Positions 45,901 through 57,867 are shown, numbered from the stretch's first letter. The stretch is 64,000 nt of DNA from Seminavis robusta (GCA_903772945.1 CAICTM010000288.1:1-64000); one strand, 5' to 3'. A program made the numbers and translations. Notes: a model not told the origin generated them from the sequence alone.

Positions 45901-47799
45901 TGCTGTTGCCATGATGGGATCAGCGGACTCAGTCTCTGCAGCGAGATGATAATAGACATTTGCAACCTTGGGTGCTGTGTGTTGCATTTCTGCTTTGCAT
46001 GTCTCTTCTACCTTCGGATGTTCCACAGAAGCCTCAGCTGTGTTTTCCAGGACATCCGTAGTGGATTCGCTGGACTCGCTAGAAGCAGCTACAATTTCCG
46101 GGGGGTCTTCCATTGAAGCACTCAAACCCAAGCTGTCGCCGGCTTTCTTGACTTCAACGACTTGCACGTTCTCGGTTTCATTTGCTGCCTCACGCTCTAA
46201 CGAATTCTCCATGATTTCTTCTTCAGCTTGATCCTCAGGGTTTCCCTCGTCAGGTTCGTCTGTTGTGTGCCGGCCTGTACACCTTTCTTCGCTGTAGTCG
46301 TCGGTCGTGAAAGTGAGATCCTCGGTGTCCTCCTCTATATGCTGTTCGAGGTTCTCGTCGCCTTCGTTGCCTTTTTCGGTGTATTCTTCAACAGGTTTAG
46401 CCGATTCGTACTCTTTCGTATCGTCAGGACAACCAAGAAGCTGTGCTTCGTCAACAGTGTCGACATAATCTGAGAGTGGGTCTTCAACATACTCTTGTTC
46501 TGGATGCTTTTCTTCGCATTCCAAGTGCTGCTTTTCGCCAGGGTCTTGCTCTTGATGATCTTCATATTCATTGTCTGAGGGATGTTCTTCAGGGGATTCG
46601 TCTGGCTGACATTCAACGTATTCTGCGCTATGATCTTCTTCAACTTCCTCGTCTATAGGGTGACACTCGTCATAGTCTGATAGTTGCTCTTCACCAGACT
46701 CCGCTTGGTGGTGTTCTTCGTAGTCATCTGGATCGTCTTCTGCATAATCAGAAAGTTGATCCTCCGGCACGTGTTCGACTTCGACTGCGTCTTCCCATTG
46801 TGCCTCGTCCACATGCGCCGTTGCATCTCCCAGATGAACTTCCATAGGTTCCTCTTCCAGAATTCGTTCGGTTGTTTCAACGACATCGTCTTCAACGGCA
46901 TCTTCGACGGCCGCTTCTTCCGTGTTCTGGCAATCATCATATTCCACTGTTTCTCCCACCTGTTCTTCTTCTTCGATTTCTACGAAGAGTCCATCTTCTG
47001 GATCATTTTCGGGGTTCTCTTCATCGAAGAATTCATCCGCAATGGCAACACCTGCAGGATCTTCTTCCTGGATTGGTATAAAGGCGCCTTCGTCCTGCAG
47101 ATTTTGGTCGTTTGGCAGAAACGCTGCCTCAGAGTCGTCTTCATCTGGGGGGAGAAAGACCTCCTCTGTATCTGGAAGGAATGCTTCCTCATCGACTGTA
47201 ACATCGCCTTCTTCGCCGTCTCCCTTGCAATCTTGATCCGCGCTGGAGTTTTGAGAGTTTGAATACAACAGGTCATTCTCGAACTTTTGCCCCGGAGCAT
47301 CTCCTCTCAAGCTCTCCTTGTGGATTCTAGTAGGAATTCCAGCAGGAGATCGCGCCATTATGATTTCTGCTCCCTTCTCACTGGGGTCGACACACAGATT
47401 GTCAATAAAGCAGCTCACGGAAGGCCACCCAGCACGAGTCCGACCTGGGCTGTTGCTGGTGTAGTTCTCACCCGTCTTTCGGCCCACGTCAAACTCCTCC
47501 CGGATTTGCGTCAAAGAGATCAAGGACTCTGATGTCGATGGTGACATGCATGGAGACGACATGGCCTCGACGTCAGGCAGACTGCTACTTCTCGGAGACA
47601 AGACAAGAGAGTCGCTTTCTACTCGTAGAGAGTCGCTTCGCAGAGCCACAACTTCGAGTTCAACTGCGAAGGAAACGTGCCTACCATCTAGGCTACCTCC
47701 TTTGCTGGTGCGAGGTGAAGCCATTGGCAAGCTTGTAGTATATTGTCGTCGCTCTTTCTCTTTGTTGCTGCAGACGATGGACCGTCGATAAGGCGCCAC
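39980..47799 (-). CDS. very large coiled-coil protein of unknown function
   Basis: Two exons (47799-41294 and 41213-39980; donor AGCAG/GTAAGT, acceptor CTCCCAG) give 2,579 residues. The start at 47799 is followed by an alternative Met26. Order: Ser-rich N-terminus; a strongly acidic stretch (about 180-570); a long coiled coil (about 636-1000, LRIQLKNSEEEKRRAV onward); further acidic/Ser parts; a second, Glu/Lys/Ala-rich coiled coil (about 1460-1536); a basic Pro/Ser/Lys region (about 1810-2030) of the sort that often binds microtubules or nucleic acids; and an exon-2 tail with internal repeats. No catalytic domain is seen. A scaffold, for example cytoskeletal, is possible by composition only. 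Confidence 0.75.
40435..40720 (-). repeat. tandem coding repeat, about 46 residues
   Basis: Within exon 2 of the large coiled-coil gene, ELAAPPTADE, then SDQLNNAG, EMQSTT and PATVDEPAPR recur twice in tandem with high identity. Confidence 0.8.
40795..41150 (-). repeat. tandem coding repeat, PIDAGDQ type
   Basis: TAKPIDAGDQTIPK and TAKPIDVGDQSIPK, each followed by EEL-x-PQTDE and a TPGEETNL tail; the TPGEETNL unit is itself repeated. Confidence 0.8.
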
Positions 47800-48048
47800 A
47801 GGGTTGATCGCGAAACAAAAACTCGAAGAGAAATTGTCGCCTTCAGCGATTTTGTGAACTCAGATTGACGATGTCCTTTCTCGTTCCGCGATTAGGTATC
47901 TTTGCTTGCTGGCGCCAACTTTAACGGTCAGTTAACTGTGCAGCTTCACTGGCTAATTTCGTGTCACTGACGCTTCTGCTGTGAAATCAATCTCTGGAAG
48001 ATCTTTTCAACATTTCAGCGGCCTTCACAACAATGAACTTCCAAGTCG

Positions 48049-49188
48049 ATGCGGCCGCTTTTGCTCCTCACTCTGCCCATCTTATCGTTATGCCATGCAT
48101 TCGACAAACAGGGAAATGATGCTCGAATTTCTCCGCTATCCGCAGGCAAGAACGAGGAATTCAATCAGGCAAAAGTGAAGAATTCTGAAATTCCATCGGA
48201 ATTTCATAACTTCACTCCCAATGAGCTCATCCAGGAAGCGGAGAAGAATGCACAAAATGATCAACTTTTAGCGGCAGCAAGGAAATTGCGACTTGCTCTG
48301 GGAGGCGCCTCTGACTCAAGTACTATTGACCGATCTTCTCTGAAGCTTTCCCACAGAAAGCTCCTGGATGTTGCCGACCGCCTCGAAGCGACCATTCTTG
48401 ACCTGAGCTCACCGCCTGACCCCAACATTTGGACCAAACAAGGGGAAGTCCATGATGGCAAACACGACATGCTTGTATACTACAAACTGGATCAGCAGAG
48501 ACGTCTTACGTCGAGAATTGAATTCCTCATTGACAAAGAGCTTTTAGTGCCAATTCTGGCAGTGCTGGTAGAAACTGAGTTGTACAACACTTGGGTTCCA
48601 TCATGGCGGTTCCCACCGGTTGGCGTACGACATGTCCGCAAAATTGCTCAAACAGGCCGTACCAACCAGGTAATACACGCAGATGTTGATATACCATGGA
48701 AGAGGGATGTTATCATCTCCTCGATTGGTGTCGAAGATGTGGAAGAACATGGCCTGCTGGGTATCCATCTTGGCCCTAAACCAGAAGGAGAAGAGCTTGG
48801 CGAATCTGGCCAGCGAGTACCCTATCCGGAGAAAGGCGTCGTCAGAGTGGACTTTGAAGCTTGTTTTGTGTTTCAGAAATGCCCTGCAAACCACCCTTGC
48901 CTCATCCACAACGCCCAACTGCAAGACTCTGCTTCGAACGATGTCATCCTGGTGGGATTTTCCATGTTTGCGGATGCCAAGATTTCAAGTCTATTCCCTC
49001 AGTGGATTGTTAACTTTATTGTGCGAGTTGCCATGGTACGGTTGTTTCGAATATTCATTGGAGTCGCAGAAGAAATCCATGCAGGCAGACGTCCCGACCA
49101 CACAGCAGCAATACACAAAAGAAGCGGAGAAATCTATGATTGGATTGAAGAGCGAGTGAACACCATGTTGAAAGCAAAAGATGCTTGA
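48049..49188 (+). CDS. START-domain-like secreted or endomembrane protein
   Basis: Single exon, 379 residues. A clean signal peptide (PLLLLTLPILSLCHA) starts at the ATG at 48049. A helical, charged segment (NELIQEAEKNAQNDQLL) follows, then from about 120 a fold resembling START lipid-binding domains: VYYKLDQQRRLTSRIEF, ELYNTWVPSWRFPP, DIPWKRDVIISSIGVED and VILVGFSMFADAK. No ER-retention signal is clear. START proteins bind lipids in a deep pocket; the ligand is unknown. The gene is divergent from the large coiled-coil gene with about 250 bases between. Confidence 0.65.
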   Translation: MRPLLLLTLPILSLCHAFDKQGNDARISPLSAGKNEEFNQAKVKNSEIPSEFHNFTPNELIQEAEKNAQNDQLLAAARKLRLALGGASDSSTIDRSSLKLSHRKLLDVADRLEATILDLSSPPDPNIWTKQGEVHDGKHDMLVYYKLDQQRRLTSRIEFLIDKELLVPILAVLVETELYNTWVPSWRFPPVGVRHVRKIAQTGRTNQVIHADVDIPWKRDVIISSIGVEDVEEHGLLGIHLGPKPEGEELGESGQRVPYPEKGVVRVDFEACFVFQKCPANHPCLIHNAQLQDSASNDVILVGFSMFADAKISSLFPQWIVNFIVRVAMVRLFRIFIGVAEEIHAGRRPDHTAAIHKRSGEIYDWIEERVNTMLKAKDA

Positions 49189-49505
49189 GATTTGGGGTGA
49201 TCAATACCGGTGCTGGACAACCCAAATGGAGCGTTTTTTCCCTCCTGCCCGAATGGATATATGGGTGGCAAGACTGCACCCCCACCCACACAAGATACAT
49301 TTCCAGAATCTCACAGACTACAGGACAGCCTTGATTGCTCCCTTCAGTGGCCAAAGTGGCTTGGTTTGCTGCCGTGACCAAGGCTAACTCGAAGTCTCTG
49401 CTAATGAAGAATCCTGTTTCGGCTAAAATCTTGCAATCCTAAATCTCTAATACTAAGAGAAAACTCTAGCTACTGACATGTCACGTAGATAGCTTGTGAA
49501 AGTCT
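49189..49505. other. convergent 3' region
   Basis: 317 bases between the START-like and cupin genes. No feature recognised. Confidence 0.5.
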
Positions 49506-49907
49506 CTAGAAGAACATGAAGTGCTTGTTCACAGGCACTGAGACGTCCCACGTGCAGGACATTCCAGCTGGAAACGTGACGAAGTCTCCCTTCCCAAAGG
49601 TTGCGGGTGGTCGATCATCGGTTGGAGTGACAGTAACTTGTCCCTCCAACAGGTAGCAAGATTCATTGGAATCATAGGTCCAGGGAAATTTGGAAGCTTC
49701 ACAGCCCCAAGTACCCCAGGAGAACACACCTTTTTTCTCAAGAAAGTCTTTATCGGGTTGGGAGACGACTTCAATGTTGGGTCCAGCAGAGAGACTGGTC
49801 TTGGAGGAAGCGCCACTCATCTTGGACGGAGCAACAACAGGAGTAAAGGAGAACGCTTGAGCCACAGTTAGAACGAACAACACCAAGGCGAAAAAGAGGT
49901 TCTTCAT
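49506..49907 (-). CDS. plastid-type small cupin (DUF861/Cupin_3-like)
   Basis: Single exon, 133 residues. Signal peptide (FFALVLFVLTVAQAFS) with a Phe after the cleavage point, then a Ser-rich transit part: the diatom plastid signature. The mature domain is a small cupin: FSWGTWGCEASKFPWTY, ESCYLLEGQVTVTP, FGKGDFVTFPAGMSCTWDV. Relatives include DUF861 proteins whose substrate is often unclear. Length matches the family's core domain only. Confidence 0.8.
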   Translation of the reverse strand: MKNLFFALVLFVLTVAQAFSFTPVVAPSKMSGASSKTSLSAGPNIEVVSQPDKDFLEKKGVFSWGTWGCEASKFPWTYDSNESCYLLEGQVTVTPTDDRPPATFGKGDFVTFPAGMSCTWDVSVPVNKHFMFF

Positions 49908-51361
49908 TGCGACTTGCTTGGGTAGGGATGTTGCTCTGCCAGTGCTTTTGAAATGGGCACAAAGGATTGAGGGTGTGGAAGATCGAAGAAAGATACGGTA
50001 TCTTCATTATCTTTAACCTTCAAATAGAACAACAGAGCTGTTGAGGCACACGTGGAAACAAAGCAAGCATACCGGTACATGCCATGTACTTACATGTATG
50101 TGCCACTTAACCTCTGAATGCGTGGCTCTCGTGTCCCTGGTGGCACATTGAGCTACCGTCATTCTCTCTGGGATGCCAATGCTGCACTTGCACTCTTCCG
50201 CTGTTTTCTCCTTCCTCGTTTTCCTCATGCACCCCTTCCCCTGCCCCCCTTTGCCCTGCTCCCGTCCTCATTGCTCTCCCCGTACGCCCACCACCACCAC
50301 AGCACTGCTCTGCCTAGCTTAGCCCCCCTCGCTCCTTAACGTATCTGTTTCGTATTTGTTTTGCATACCTTGGCAATCTCTGTTTGCCCTCCCCTTCCTT
50401 CCGAAGGCACTAGCCAAGGCTTCCATGTCGTCTAACATGCCTTGTACATGTACTGTCTGCAATGTTGACGCCTGTCCTCGAGTCCAGGAGGAGTGACGGG
50501 TTTACGTTGTAGCTAGAGGAGGGACATAGTTCAGAGTGCACTCCCGACAGCGGGTGGTACAGTTAGCTAGACTACTCGAGTACAGACAGCTGAAAGCAGT
50601 AAAGGTACCTGATGGGCCAAAAAGCCGCTACAATTAGCCAAGACCAAAGCACTAGACGATCCTTGAAGCCGTGGGCCAGGAAAATCCATGCGCTTTGGCC
50701 AACTCATCAGGGCATGTGGCATAGCAATTGATGATTTGGCATCGCACGTAAATTTCAGTTGCTAGGCTATTAGCTTCTGAGCAGACCTTGGTGTTTCAGG
50801 GTCCACCCTGTGCTCTAGTCGAGTAGCCACACTACACAGCTGCTACATTACACAGCTGCTACAGTAGGTGGTGTATCAGCGCACTCTCCCATTGGGGGTT
50901 GACCATCTGGATCAAACGATTGGAGAAACGGCGGAAAACCCTTGGCCTCCGTCATCATTTGAGACTTCACACGGCACGAGGTCGGCATTGCGAGGAAGAC
51001 AGCTTGGAATTCAGGTAGGCCTGGTAAACACATCTTTCTATTCAAATATTAGGAGTAAACATTACCTGAGCTACCCATTAAACCTGTCTTCAGGGACAAG
51101 GACGTTTGGACGTTTGGACTTCGTAGAAATTCTTGGAACAGAACAAATGGAACAGCCAATGAGAGGTCGAGGATCGTTTCGGATTTGGGTTGCTGCCGAA
51201 CCACGCAGACCACGAGTACGCGATTACCTTACGTTCTTGGCTTCCCATCATTTTTTCCAAAATCATTGGCGGATTCAACCAAAGACCGACCACATGGACC
51301 CTTGACGACTGTAGCACAATTTTATATTATTCAACCACACAACAAAGTTACTACCACCGAG
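49908..51361. other. intergenic region, 1.45 kb
   Basis: Holds a pyrimidine-rich stretch at about 50210-50290, palindromes such as TACCGGTA near 50070, and a short direct repeat ACACAGCTGCTACA at about 50834 and 50851. The open frame at 50868-51305 has no recognisable protein features. The last part must contain the DUF2061 gene promoter. Confidence 0.45.
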
Positions 51362-52147
51362 ATGTTTCGCCTGTTGCTTGTATCTGCGCTCCCTCTGGCA
51401 ACCCTCTGCTTCAGTTTGAGACCTGCTACCCAATTGCGTCCTTTTTTGATACCGGTATCCATTTCTGCTGCAAGTCCTGTTCGAGTTCCTCGATCGGACT
51501 TGGCCATTACCGCCGGCGCCTTTTTCAGTGCTAACGGCGACGAACCTCAGGATGCTGTCCTTCGCAGTCTGGAGAAGAAAGAAGCCAAGATGCGAAAGCA
51601 AGCAGAAGAAGCACAATCCAAATTGAGCATGGCAGAAGCCACTATTGAAATGTTACAGTCCAAAAAGCAAGAATATCTGAATGGACTCAGTTTGGCCAAG
51701 ACTCCACCAGGCGGTAACTTTTCGGAAACGGCTGTGCGATCGGCGGTCAAGGCCTTCCTTTGGCGTATTGTTGCGGGCACTGTCACCTTTATCACATCGT
51801 ACAGGTTTTCGGGATCTGTCACTACAGCACTGTCCATTGTGGGATCGGATTTCTTCTCAAAGGCTTTCACAATGTTTTTTGGGGAGCGCTTGATGAACAA
51901 GAGCAAAGCAGGACGAGCATCTGGCAGTGATGGCATTGGGCGTTCCCTGACCAAGGCCCTTATTTGGAGGCTTTTTGCCATAGCCAACACTTTGACAATG
52001 GCATTCTTTGTGGCCAAGGATTTGAGCATTGCCTCTAAAATTGCCGGATCAGATGCTATTTTCAAGACAGCCCTCATGTTCTTTTACGAACGAATCTGGG
52101 CCAGAATTCAATGGGGCAAGGAGTATGAAATTGAGTTTTCGATTTAA
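51362..52147 (+). CDS. double DUF2061 membrane protein with N-terminal presequence
   Basis: Single exon, 261 residues from the ATG at 51362 (the open frame extends upstream, but this Met opens a signal peptide, MFRLLLVSALPLATLCFSL). A region of Ser/Arg and a coiled segment (EKKEAKMRKQAEEAQSKL) precede two DUF2061 units: KAFLWRIVAGTVTFITSYRF to FGERL (about 125-175) and KALIWRLFAIANTLTMAFF to FYERIW (about 197-253). DUF2061 is a short predicted two-helix membrane domain common in bacteria; function unknown. The presequence points to a plastid or endomembrane location by inference. Confidence 0.8.
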   Translation: MFRLLLVSALPLATLCFSLRPATQLRPFLIPVSISAASPVRVPRSDLAITAGAFFSANGDEPQDAVLRSLEKKEAKMRKQAEEAQSKLSMAEATIEMLQSKKQEYLNGLSLAKTPPGGNFSETAVRSAVKAFLWRIVAGTVTFITSYRFSGSVTTALSIVGSDFFSKAFTMFFGERLMNKSKAGRASGSDGIGRSLTKALIWRLFAIANTLTMAFFVAKDLSIASKIAGSDAIFKTALMFFYERIWARIQWGKEYEIEFSI

Positions 52148-52462
52148 AAAAATAGACGGTGGCTTGAAGGGCTGGACATCAAAAGGAAAGCCAGCAAATC
52201 AAGTGATAGATTCATGGTACAGTACAGCTATGCTACGGTGATGCTTTCAAGTGTTTTCTGTGAACGAGATAATGAAGAAGGATCGATTCGATTCGATTCT
52301 GCAAGCAACTTGAGTGGCCTAAGCTTTGTTCGAGTAAGACTACTTAACAACAACTAACTGTTTGGTTTTGAGGCAAGGCGTTGCATGCGGGGGAAGTCTT
52401 GATGCGATCTCAACTTTTACATCAACAATTTGATTTGGTTATGGTTGATTATGACCTGCATC
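52148..52462. other. convergent 3' region
   Basis: 315 bases; a GATTCGATTCGATT run lies at about 52283-52296. No coding signal. Confidence 0.5.
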
Positions 52463-55400
52463 TTAGTTCTGGATCATGACATACTCGGCGGAAATGTCAT
52501 TCTCGGTGTAGCGGTGAATGGTGTAACTCACAGAATAGCGCCAGATTCCATCTTCATCCAGGTACGAATCCTTGATTTGTCCAAACCCCCCAAATTTGTG
52601 GCTGCCTTCACGGTCTACCTCGACCGTGGTGCCATTTGGGAGTCGTTTTCGAGGATCACATTTGGTGGGCAAAGATGCTCTCCTCCGTTTCTGCTTCCTT
52701 GCAATTTTCGGGGAGGCGAGGGATGAAGACTGGTCGGAATCATCACTGTCAGAGTTGAGGGATACTTTTCGGGCTTCTTCACAATCACGAGGCTCTTCGT
52801 CATCCTCCTCATCAGATGAGCAACATGCCCAGCAAGACCAGTTCCTCTTTTGAGCTTGCTCTTCATTGAAGCCAACACAGCGCCTTGAAACGTTGTACCA
52901 AGCATCACAAGAGTCGCATTGCACCCAAAACACGACGCATCTCTTATCGTGAATATCCCCGCAAACGCATCCCAGGGCAGGGTTCCCATCGTCATCCTCC
53001 TCTTCATCAGTGGCACTATCCTCCTCGTTGTCAATGCCGTCTCTGCATGCACTTTCCTTTGCTGCAACATCTTCCTTGTTGTCATCACTGTCGTTTTGTT
53101 GCTGTTCTTCGTCCATTGGGCTAGGTCGGGATACCGGTAGAGCCGCCAAAGCTGCGATTTCCCCTTGCGCAGCGCTAGTTTGCTGTTCTTTTTCGCCTGG
53201 TTCAGCGGTTGCTGCTAAAGGAGCGCTCTTACCACCTTTGTCTTGGGCGGCCGAAGGACTCCTGTCTTCCTCCTGCATATCATCTCCGAATGACTCTTGC
53301 AGTTCCGCATGCGCAGCAGGGACCCGAAGCGTGCTGCGACCGTCACCAATCTTTTTGGAACCATTCTGCTTGTCGGGAAGATGTGTGAAGAACCGCGCGG
53401 CTTTTTTCGGGGGCGATCCTTGAGTATCGTCTCTCGCCTCGCTGGTTTCCATGCGTACCAAGGGGCAAGGTTTTCGGACGTCATATGCCTTGGTTGCTGG
53501 AGGAGTTGTGTCGATGTCCATGGAAATTGCCACTGTCTCGTCATGGCTGGCCTGCACGGAGTCACGGCCCACCTTGCCATAGCAACTCACCGTATCTAAG
53601 CCATCACCACAATCGGCCTGCCTCATTTCTTCAAGGGAGCCCTCGCTTTGCGGATCGTTGTTCTGTGGAGTCTCAAAATGGGATTCGACAACGTGATCTC
53701 GTGTTTCCCCCTCTGTCGCGCGACTGGACGTGTCATTGGAAGGGCTCACCGTAGCCGCTTCTGCAGTGCCGTTGACCGGTCTCGATACAAGCAGGTTGTT
53801 CAATACCTTTGAGGCCATTGTCGACAAAGGAGTCCCCGATTGAGTCGCTGTGGTTCCGTTACCGTCAACCCAAGCAAGGCTTCGCTCATCATTGAATGCC
53901 TCATCGATGGCAGCAACGACGTTTTCTTCCACCTCCACGATACTATCCTTAAGATGCTCGGTAAATCTGTATCTCGAAACAACCAGAAGCATGGTCGGAC
54001 CAGCAACCTGTGCAAGGATGCCAAACGTTGAGTATCCAATCGAATGATGAATCGGATGGCACATACGACGGTCGCAACTGGAGGTACGCACCCCAATCGA
54101 ACTTACCTCCAGTTCAATGTTGACTCCCTCCACGCTCATCCCTCCAACGGGTTTCTCGTTTATGGCGACAAGCATGTCGTTGACAGAAAGAGCCGCTGAG
54201 ATGCCTGAAGCTGACATGCCCACAAACACCTGCCGAATAGAAGTGAAACACACAAACGAAGGAATATGTAATAGTGACGGTCAGCTTGCTTGAGCAGACT
54301 CTTCGAAGCCTCCAGCATGCAGACGGAGTATAACTTACGGCGCTCTCTGCCGGTGACATGGGGTCAACCCTTTCTACCAGACAGGCTCCACCAAAGTCAT
54401 GGCGACGCACAGTGAAACCCCACGATCGTTGCGCCCTGTCATCCCTTTGCAACCGGATATACTGATAGCCTTCTTCAGGCGTTCGATGTGTCTTGTGATA
54501 GTTCGTATCGGCTGAGAATGGCTCACTAACGAAGCGCTCAGACGGCAGCATAGACTCGTGGTGGCCAATACCACGTCTCTGAGTGAAAATTGCAACGTCG
54601 CCCAACTGGAAACCTGCAGGCCCCCACGGATTCTCGTGGTGGATCCACTCGATTTGGTTGCGACCAGATTTGTCGGAAGCGTCTTCTCGCGAGGTTCTCT
54701 GATCTTTGTTGCTCGGGGGATTGCCTGACACTGACGATGCACTGGCAGATGTTGTAGAGGCGCGAGAGACGCCAAAGCTTGTTGGTGTTCTATGAGCTGC
54801 CGTGACCTCCTTTGACGTGCCGTTGGCCTTGGGGTAGTCGGTTAGCTTGCCTGGGTGTAAGGCGGCCATGGCAGTCGCAGCTGTTGCAGCGTGCTGTCCT
54901 TGTCTTTGCATTGGCTGTGAATGAGAATGTCCCAGATTCCTGCCCAGCGGATTTTCCAAGGCAGCACACATCAGCATAGCAGAGCCTCCTTCGTTGCGGG
55001 GATGTTCCTGACGGCACGCCGAGCCACCGTTCGAGGGCGACACCACATGATCAGCTGTGGTGGTGTTCGTGGTCGATGCCTTCTTTTTATTGGCTGCTTT
55101 TTTGGTGCTAGCGGTCGTTTTCTTTGCAACTGCTGGTACCTGAGTCGCTTTCTTTGCAACTACTGGTGCCTGAGGCTGACTAGCTTGTGGTGGTGGCGGA
55201 TTCCTTTTGTCTCCTGCCGTTTCGGACGCATTTGGTGACGGTCTTGCAGCTGGTCCCGCCGCTGCTGGTGTATGACGCTTGGGTTGTTGGGACAGATTGG
55301 GCGGTGTAAGAGTGGGAGCTGAAGTAGCGGCATCCTGGCGGGATGTTTCAATGGTCGGAGGAGACGACTTTGCGGTTGCGTGGTTTGCAACCGCAGTCGT

Positions 55401-57380
55401 CGAGCCTCGTTTGGGAGGATTCGTCGACTTGGCACGTTTCGGTTCTTTCTTTGTTTTTTCTTTCTTCTGGTCAGTGGTACGCTCATCTTTCCCTTTGGTC
55501 TCATCGGTTACACCCAGGGACGCGTTCTTTGCCCGTGAAATGTTGCTCTTGGCTTCTTTTGCCCCAGGGGTGACTTTGCTCTTGTGGAATGGGCATGACG
55601 CGACATGGCTCTCACCTTTCTCTACCTTGCCGACTTGATAGGACTTCTTGCAGGCGCTACAATCGAGCTTCACACCTGTGATCAAATCTTGCAAGATGCA
55701 ATCGGCCTTGGAATCTTCAAAGAAATCATTCCGAGGACAAAGAGCATGGTGTACGGAACGAGAAGACGGCTTCTTCCTCTTCTTTTGTTGCAGCATCTTG
55801 CACAGCTTGCAAAAAGGGACCACTTTGTCATGATTCGGTAAGATGACCAAGGGAGCCCTTATCTTGTCGGGGTCTTCTTCATCGCTCGACGTATCTGAGT
55901 CCCACAGGTTGGCCTTTGTGGTGCCTTCTCGACCTGTCTTTGTCGGTTTGTTTGTCGTTTTGCGCCGTACTGTCTTGGTAGATTTGGGCTTTTGCGGAAT
56001 GTCATTTGGTTTCGGGATTGTTCCCTTTGGCGTTGGGACAGTGGCTACCCCGGCTGTTGGATTTTGATGGGCCACAGTACGCGCCTCGATCAGCGGGACT
56101 AACCGCTCCTCATCTTCGGGTCTGTTGACGACTTGATCCACCACTCGCGCAATCTCATCGTCCAAGGTACCGACTCCCTGTTGTCTCGAGTCGTCCTTCC
56201 TCCTTGCCACGTACCAAATGAGAGGTCGTTTCTTGCTCTTTGCTTGGTTCACGATGGTTGCATAGCTTCCAAGAGACTCTGCTTTGGAGTCGGCTAGAAA
56301 CCAATCGCCGGTTCGCAAACCGTGCTCATAGGCAATCGATCCTGGATTGACCTCCTTGATCTGGGGGTAACGCCAGTTTTTTGCTCCTGTAATCAAGTCG
56401 GCAGGAAGTTCACTGGTATTGTGAATTATAACTCCCACACGGCCATGTACCGCAATATTGTAATGTTGAATTTCGTAGTTGGCCAAGTCGGTCAGTTCAC
56501 CTGGAAACGGAGGAGCGGCTTTTGCCGTGGATGCCGTGTTGGTTGTCGTGTCTCCTTGTTGGTGCTGCTGTGATTTGGTTGCGGCTGTCTTGTGTTGTAC
56601 TGGCTTCGTCATGACTTGCTTTTCCCGAAGATGTTGTTCCGTCTGTACGTTTGATCTTTCGTTTGGTGCTGGGAACTGCACCTTCGTCTTCTGCTGCTGT
56701 TTGCGTTGAGGGGAACCCGTGGCAGAATCACTACACGTTTTTGGTTCGGGCTGTGGCGGTGGCAGGGGACTAGCTGCTCCGACTGCTGTGCTCGATTTTG
56801 TTGCTGTATTCGTCTTTGTGGCTGCGTCCCTGCCATTGCTACAGCGAGGTCGGTGTGGCGACTCTTTGGCACTGCTCATGCTCTCTGTTTGTGACAATTG
56901 AATCATGACCGACGCTGCGTCCCTGTCCATGTTGGTCTTGTCGTATAGTAGGTTTGATTGAGAGGATTGCTCTGAAAGACGGTCTATTGTTCTGGTAGCC
57001 GGAGAGCGGGAGTCGGCAGCGACGGCGCGACAAGTTTCAGCATTGTTGCTTTTATGTGTTGAATCGTGAAAACTCGGAGGAGACAAAGCCGACGCCACGA
57101 TGAGGCCGTCACCTCTCGCGTTGGTGCTTGGAGAGGACTTTGGTTTGAGATCAAAGAAATCGTCGTCTTCTTCATCGTCTTCTTCATCATCTTGATCGCT
57201 CCACTCGTCTTGTGTCTTCAACAAGTCCACCGATGCTTCATCGTCATTGCTGTCCTCGTCATTGCCACCGTCATTGTCGCCACCAACTCTTTGGTTTTCG
57301 GCCACTGTTTGTTGACGACCGATAGGTTGACTTATATTAGATGAAGTGTCTGTTTCTCCAGACGGTTTGGTGTCCACCAT
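52463..57380 (-). CDS. large PDZ-PHD-Tudor-like protein
   Basis: Three exons on the minus strand (57380-54339, 54229-54107, 54007-52463) give 1,569 residues. Order: acidic N-terminus; first PDZ-like domain (about 303-393, VGVIIHNTSELPAD, GLRTGDWFLA); a Cys-rich zinc-type region (about 510-593, with CKLCKM and CSACKK); Lys/Pro/Ala-rich low-complexity linkers; a second PDZ domain built across exon 1, the 41-codon exon 2 and exon 3 (GGACLVERVDPMSPAESA, then VNDMLVAINEKPVGGMSVEG); a PHD-like finger (about 1395-1448); and a Tudor-like end. A nuclear scaffold role fits PHD plus Tudor. In the PHD, the usual His (W-Y-H) is Asn and the spacing to the next Cys is longer. Confidence 0.8.
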
Positions 57381-57860
57381 TGTCTTGTCGGCTCTCTTCG
57401 GCCTCCTCCTTCAACAGCGAGAATTGTATTGTGTGATGCAATTCAAGGAAACCAAGAAGCGCGAACAATAAAATAAAGTTATTACAGTTCACCCAAAGTT
57501 TAAGGTTCAGGTGAAGCTTTGGCTGTGCAACATTGTATGGCGCATTCTCGGTCGTGGGTCAAAATTATATGCACGAAGCTGAACAACCAAGGCTACACCG
57601 CAAAACACCTTGGCTCCAACCGCTGGCTAGATAGCTACGTTGGAACGGCCAAAACCAAAAGCTCACAACTCTCCTTGCCAGTAGAAGCAACGAGGATGAA
57701 ATTGATGTACCGTACCAAGCAATGCTTTAGTTGGGACATTGCCGCCATGGTGAATGAATGATTGAATCATTCAATGGATTCTGGCGGCCTGCCTGCCTCT
57801 AGAGCGCACATCAGCGCACATCAAGAGGAGGATCTTTTGCCCGTGAACTGAAATGCAAAA
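57381..57860. other. upstream flank of the PDZ-PHD gene
   Basis: Promoter-side sequence; nothing recognised. Confidence 0.4.
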
Positions 57861-57867
57861 ATCCCCA

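Noticed and set aside
46684-47262. 192-codon plus-strand frame rich in Phe, Ile and Val
   Set aside because: Mirror of the Glu/Asp-rich coding strand; GAA/GAG read in reverse give Phe and Leu codons that mimic membrane helices.
50868-51305. 145-codon plus-strand frame
   Set aside because: No domain, unusual composition, and it overlaps the promoter side of the DUF2061 gene.
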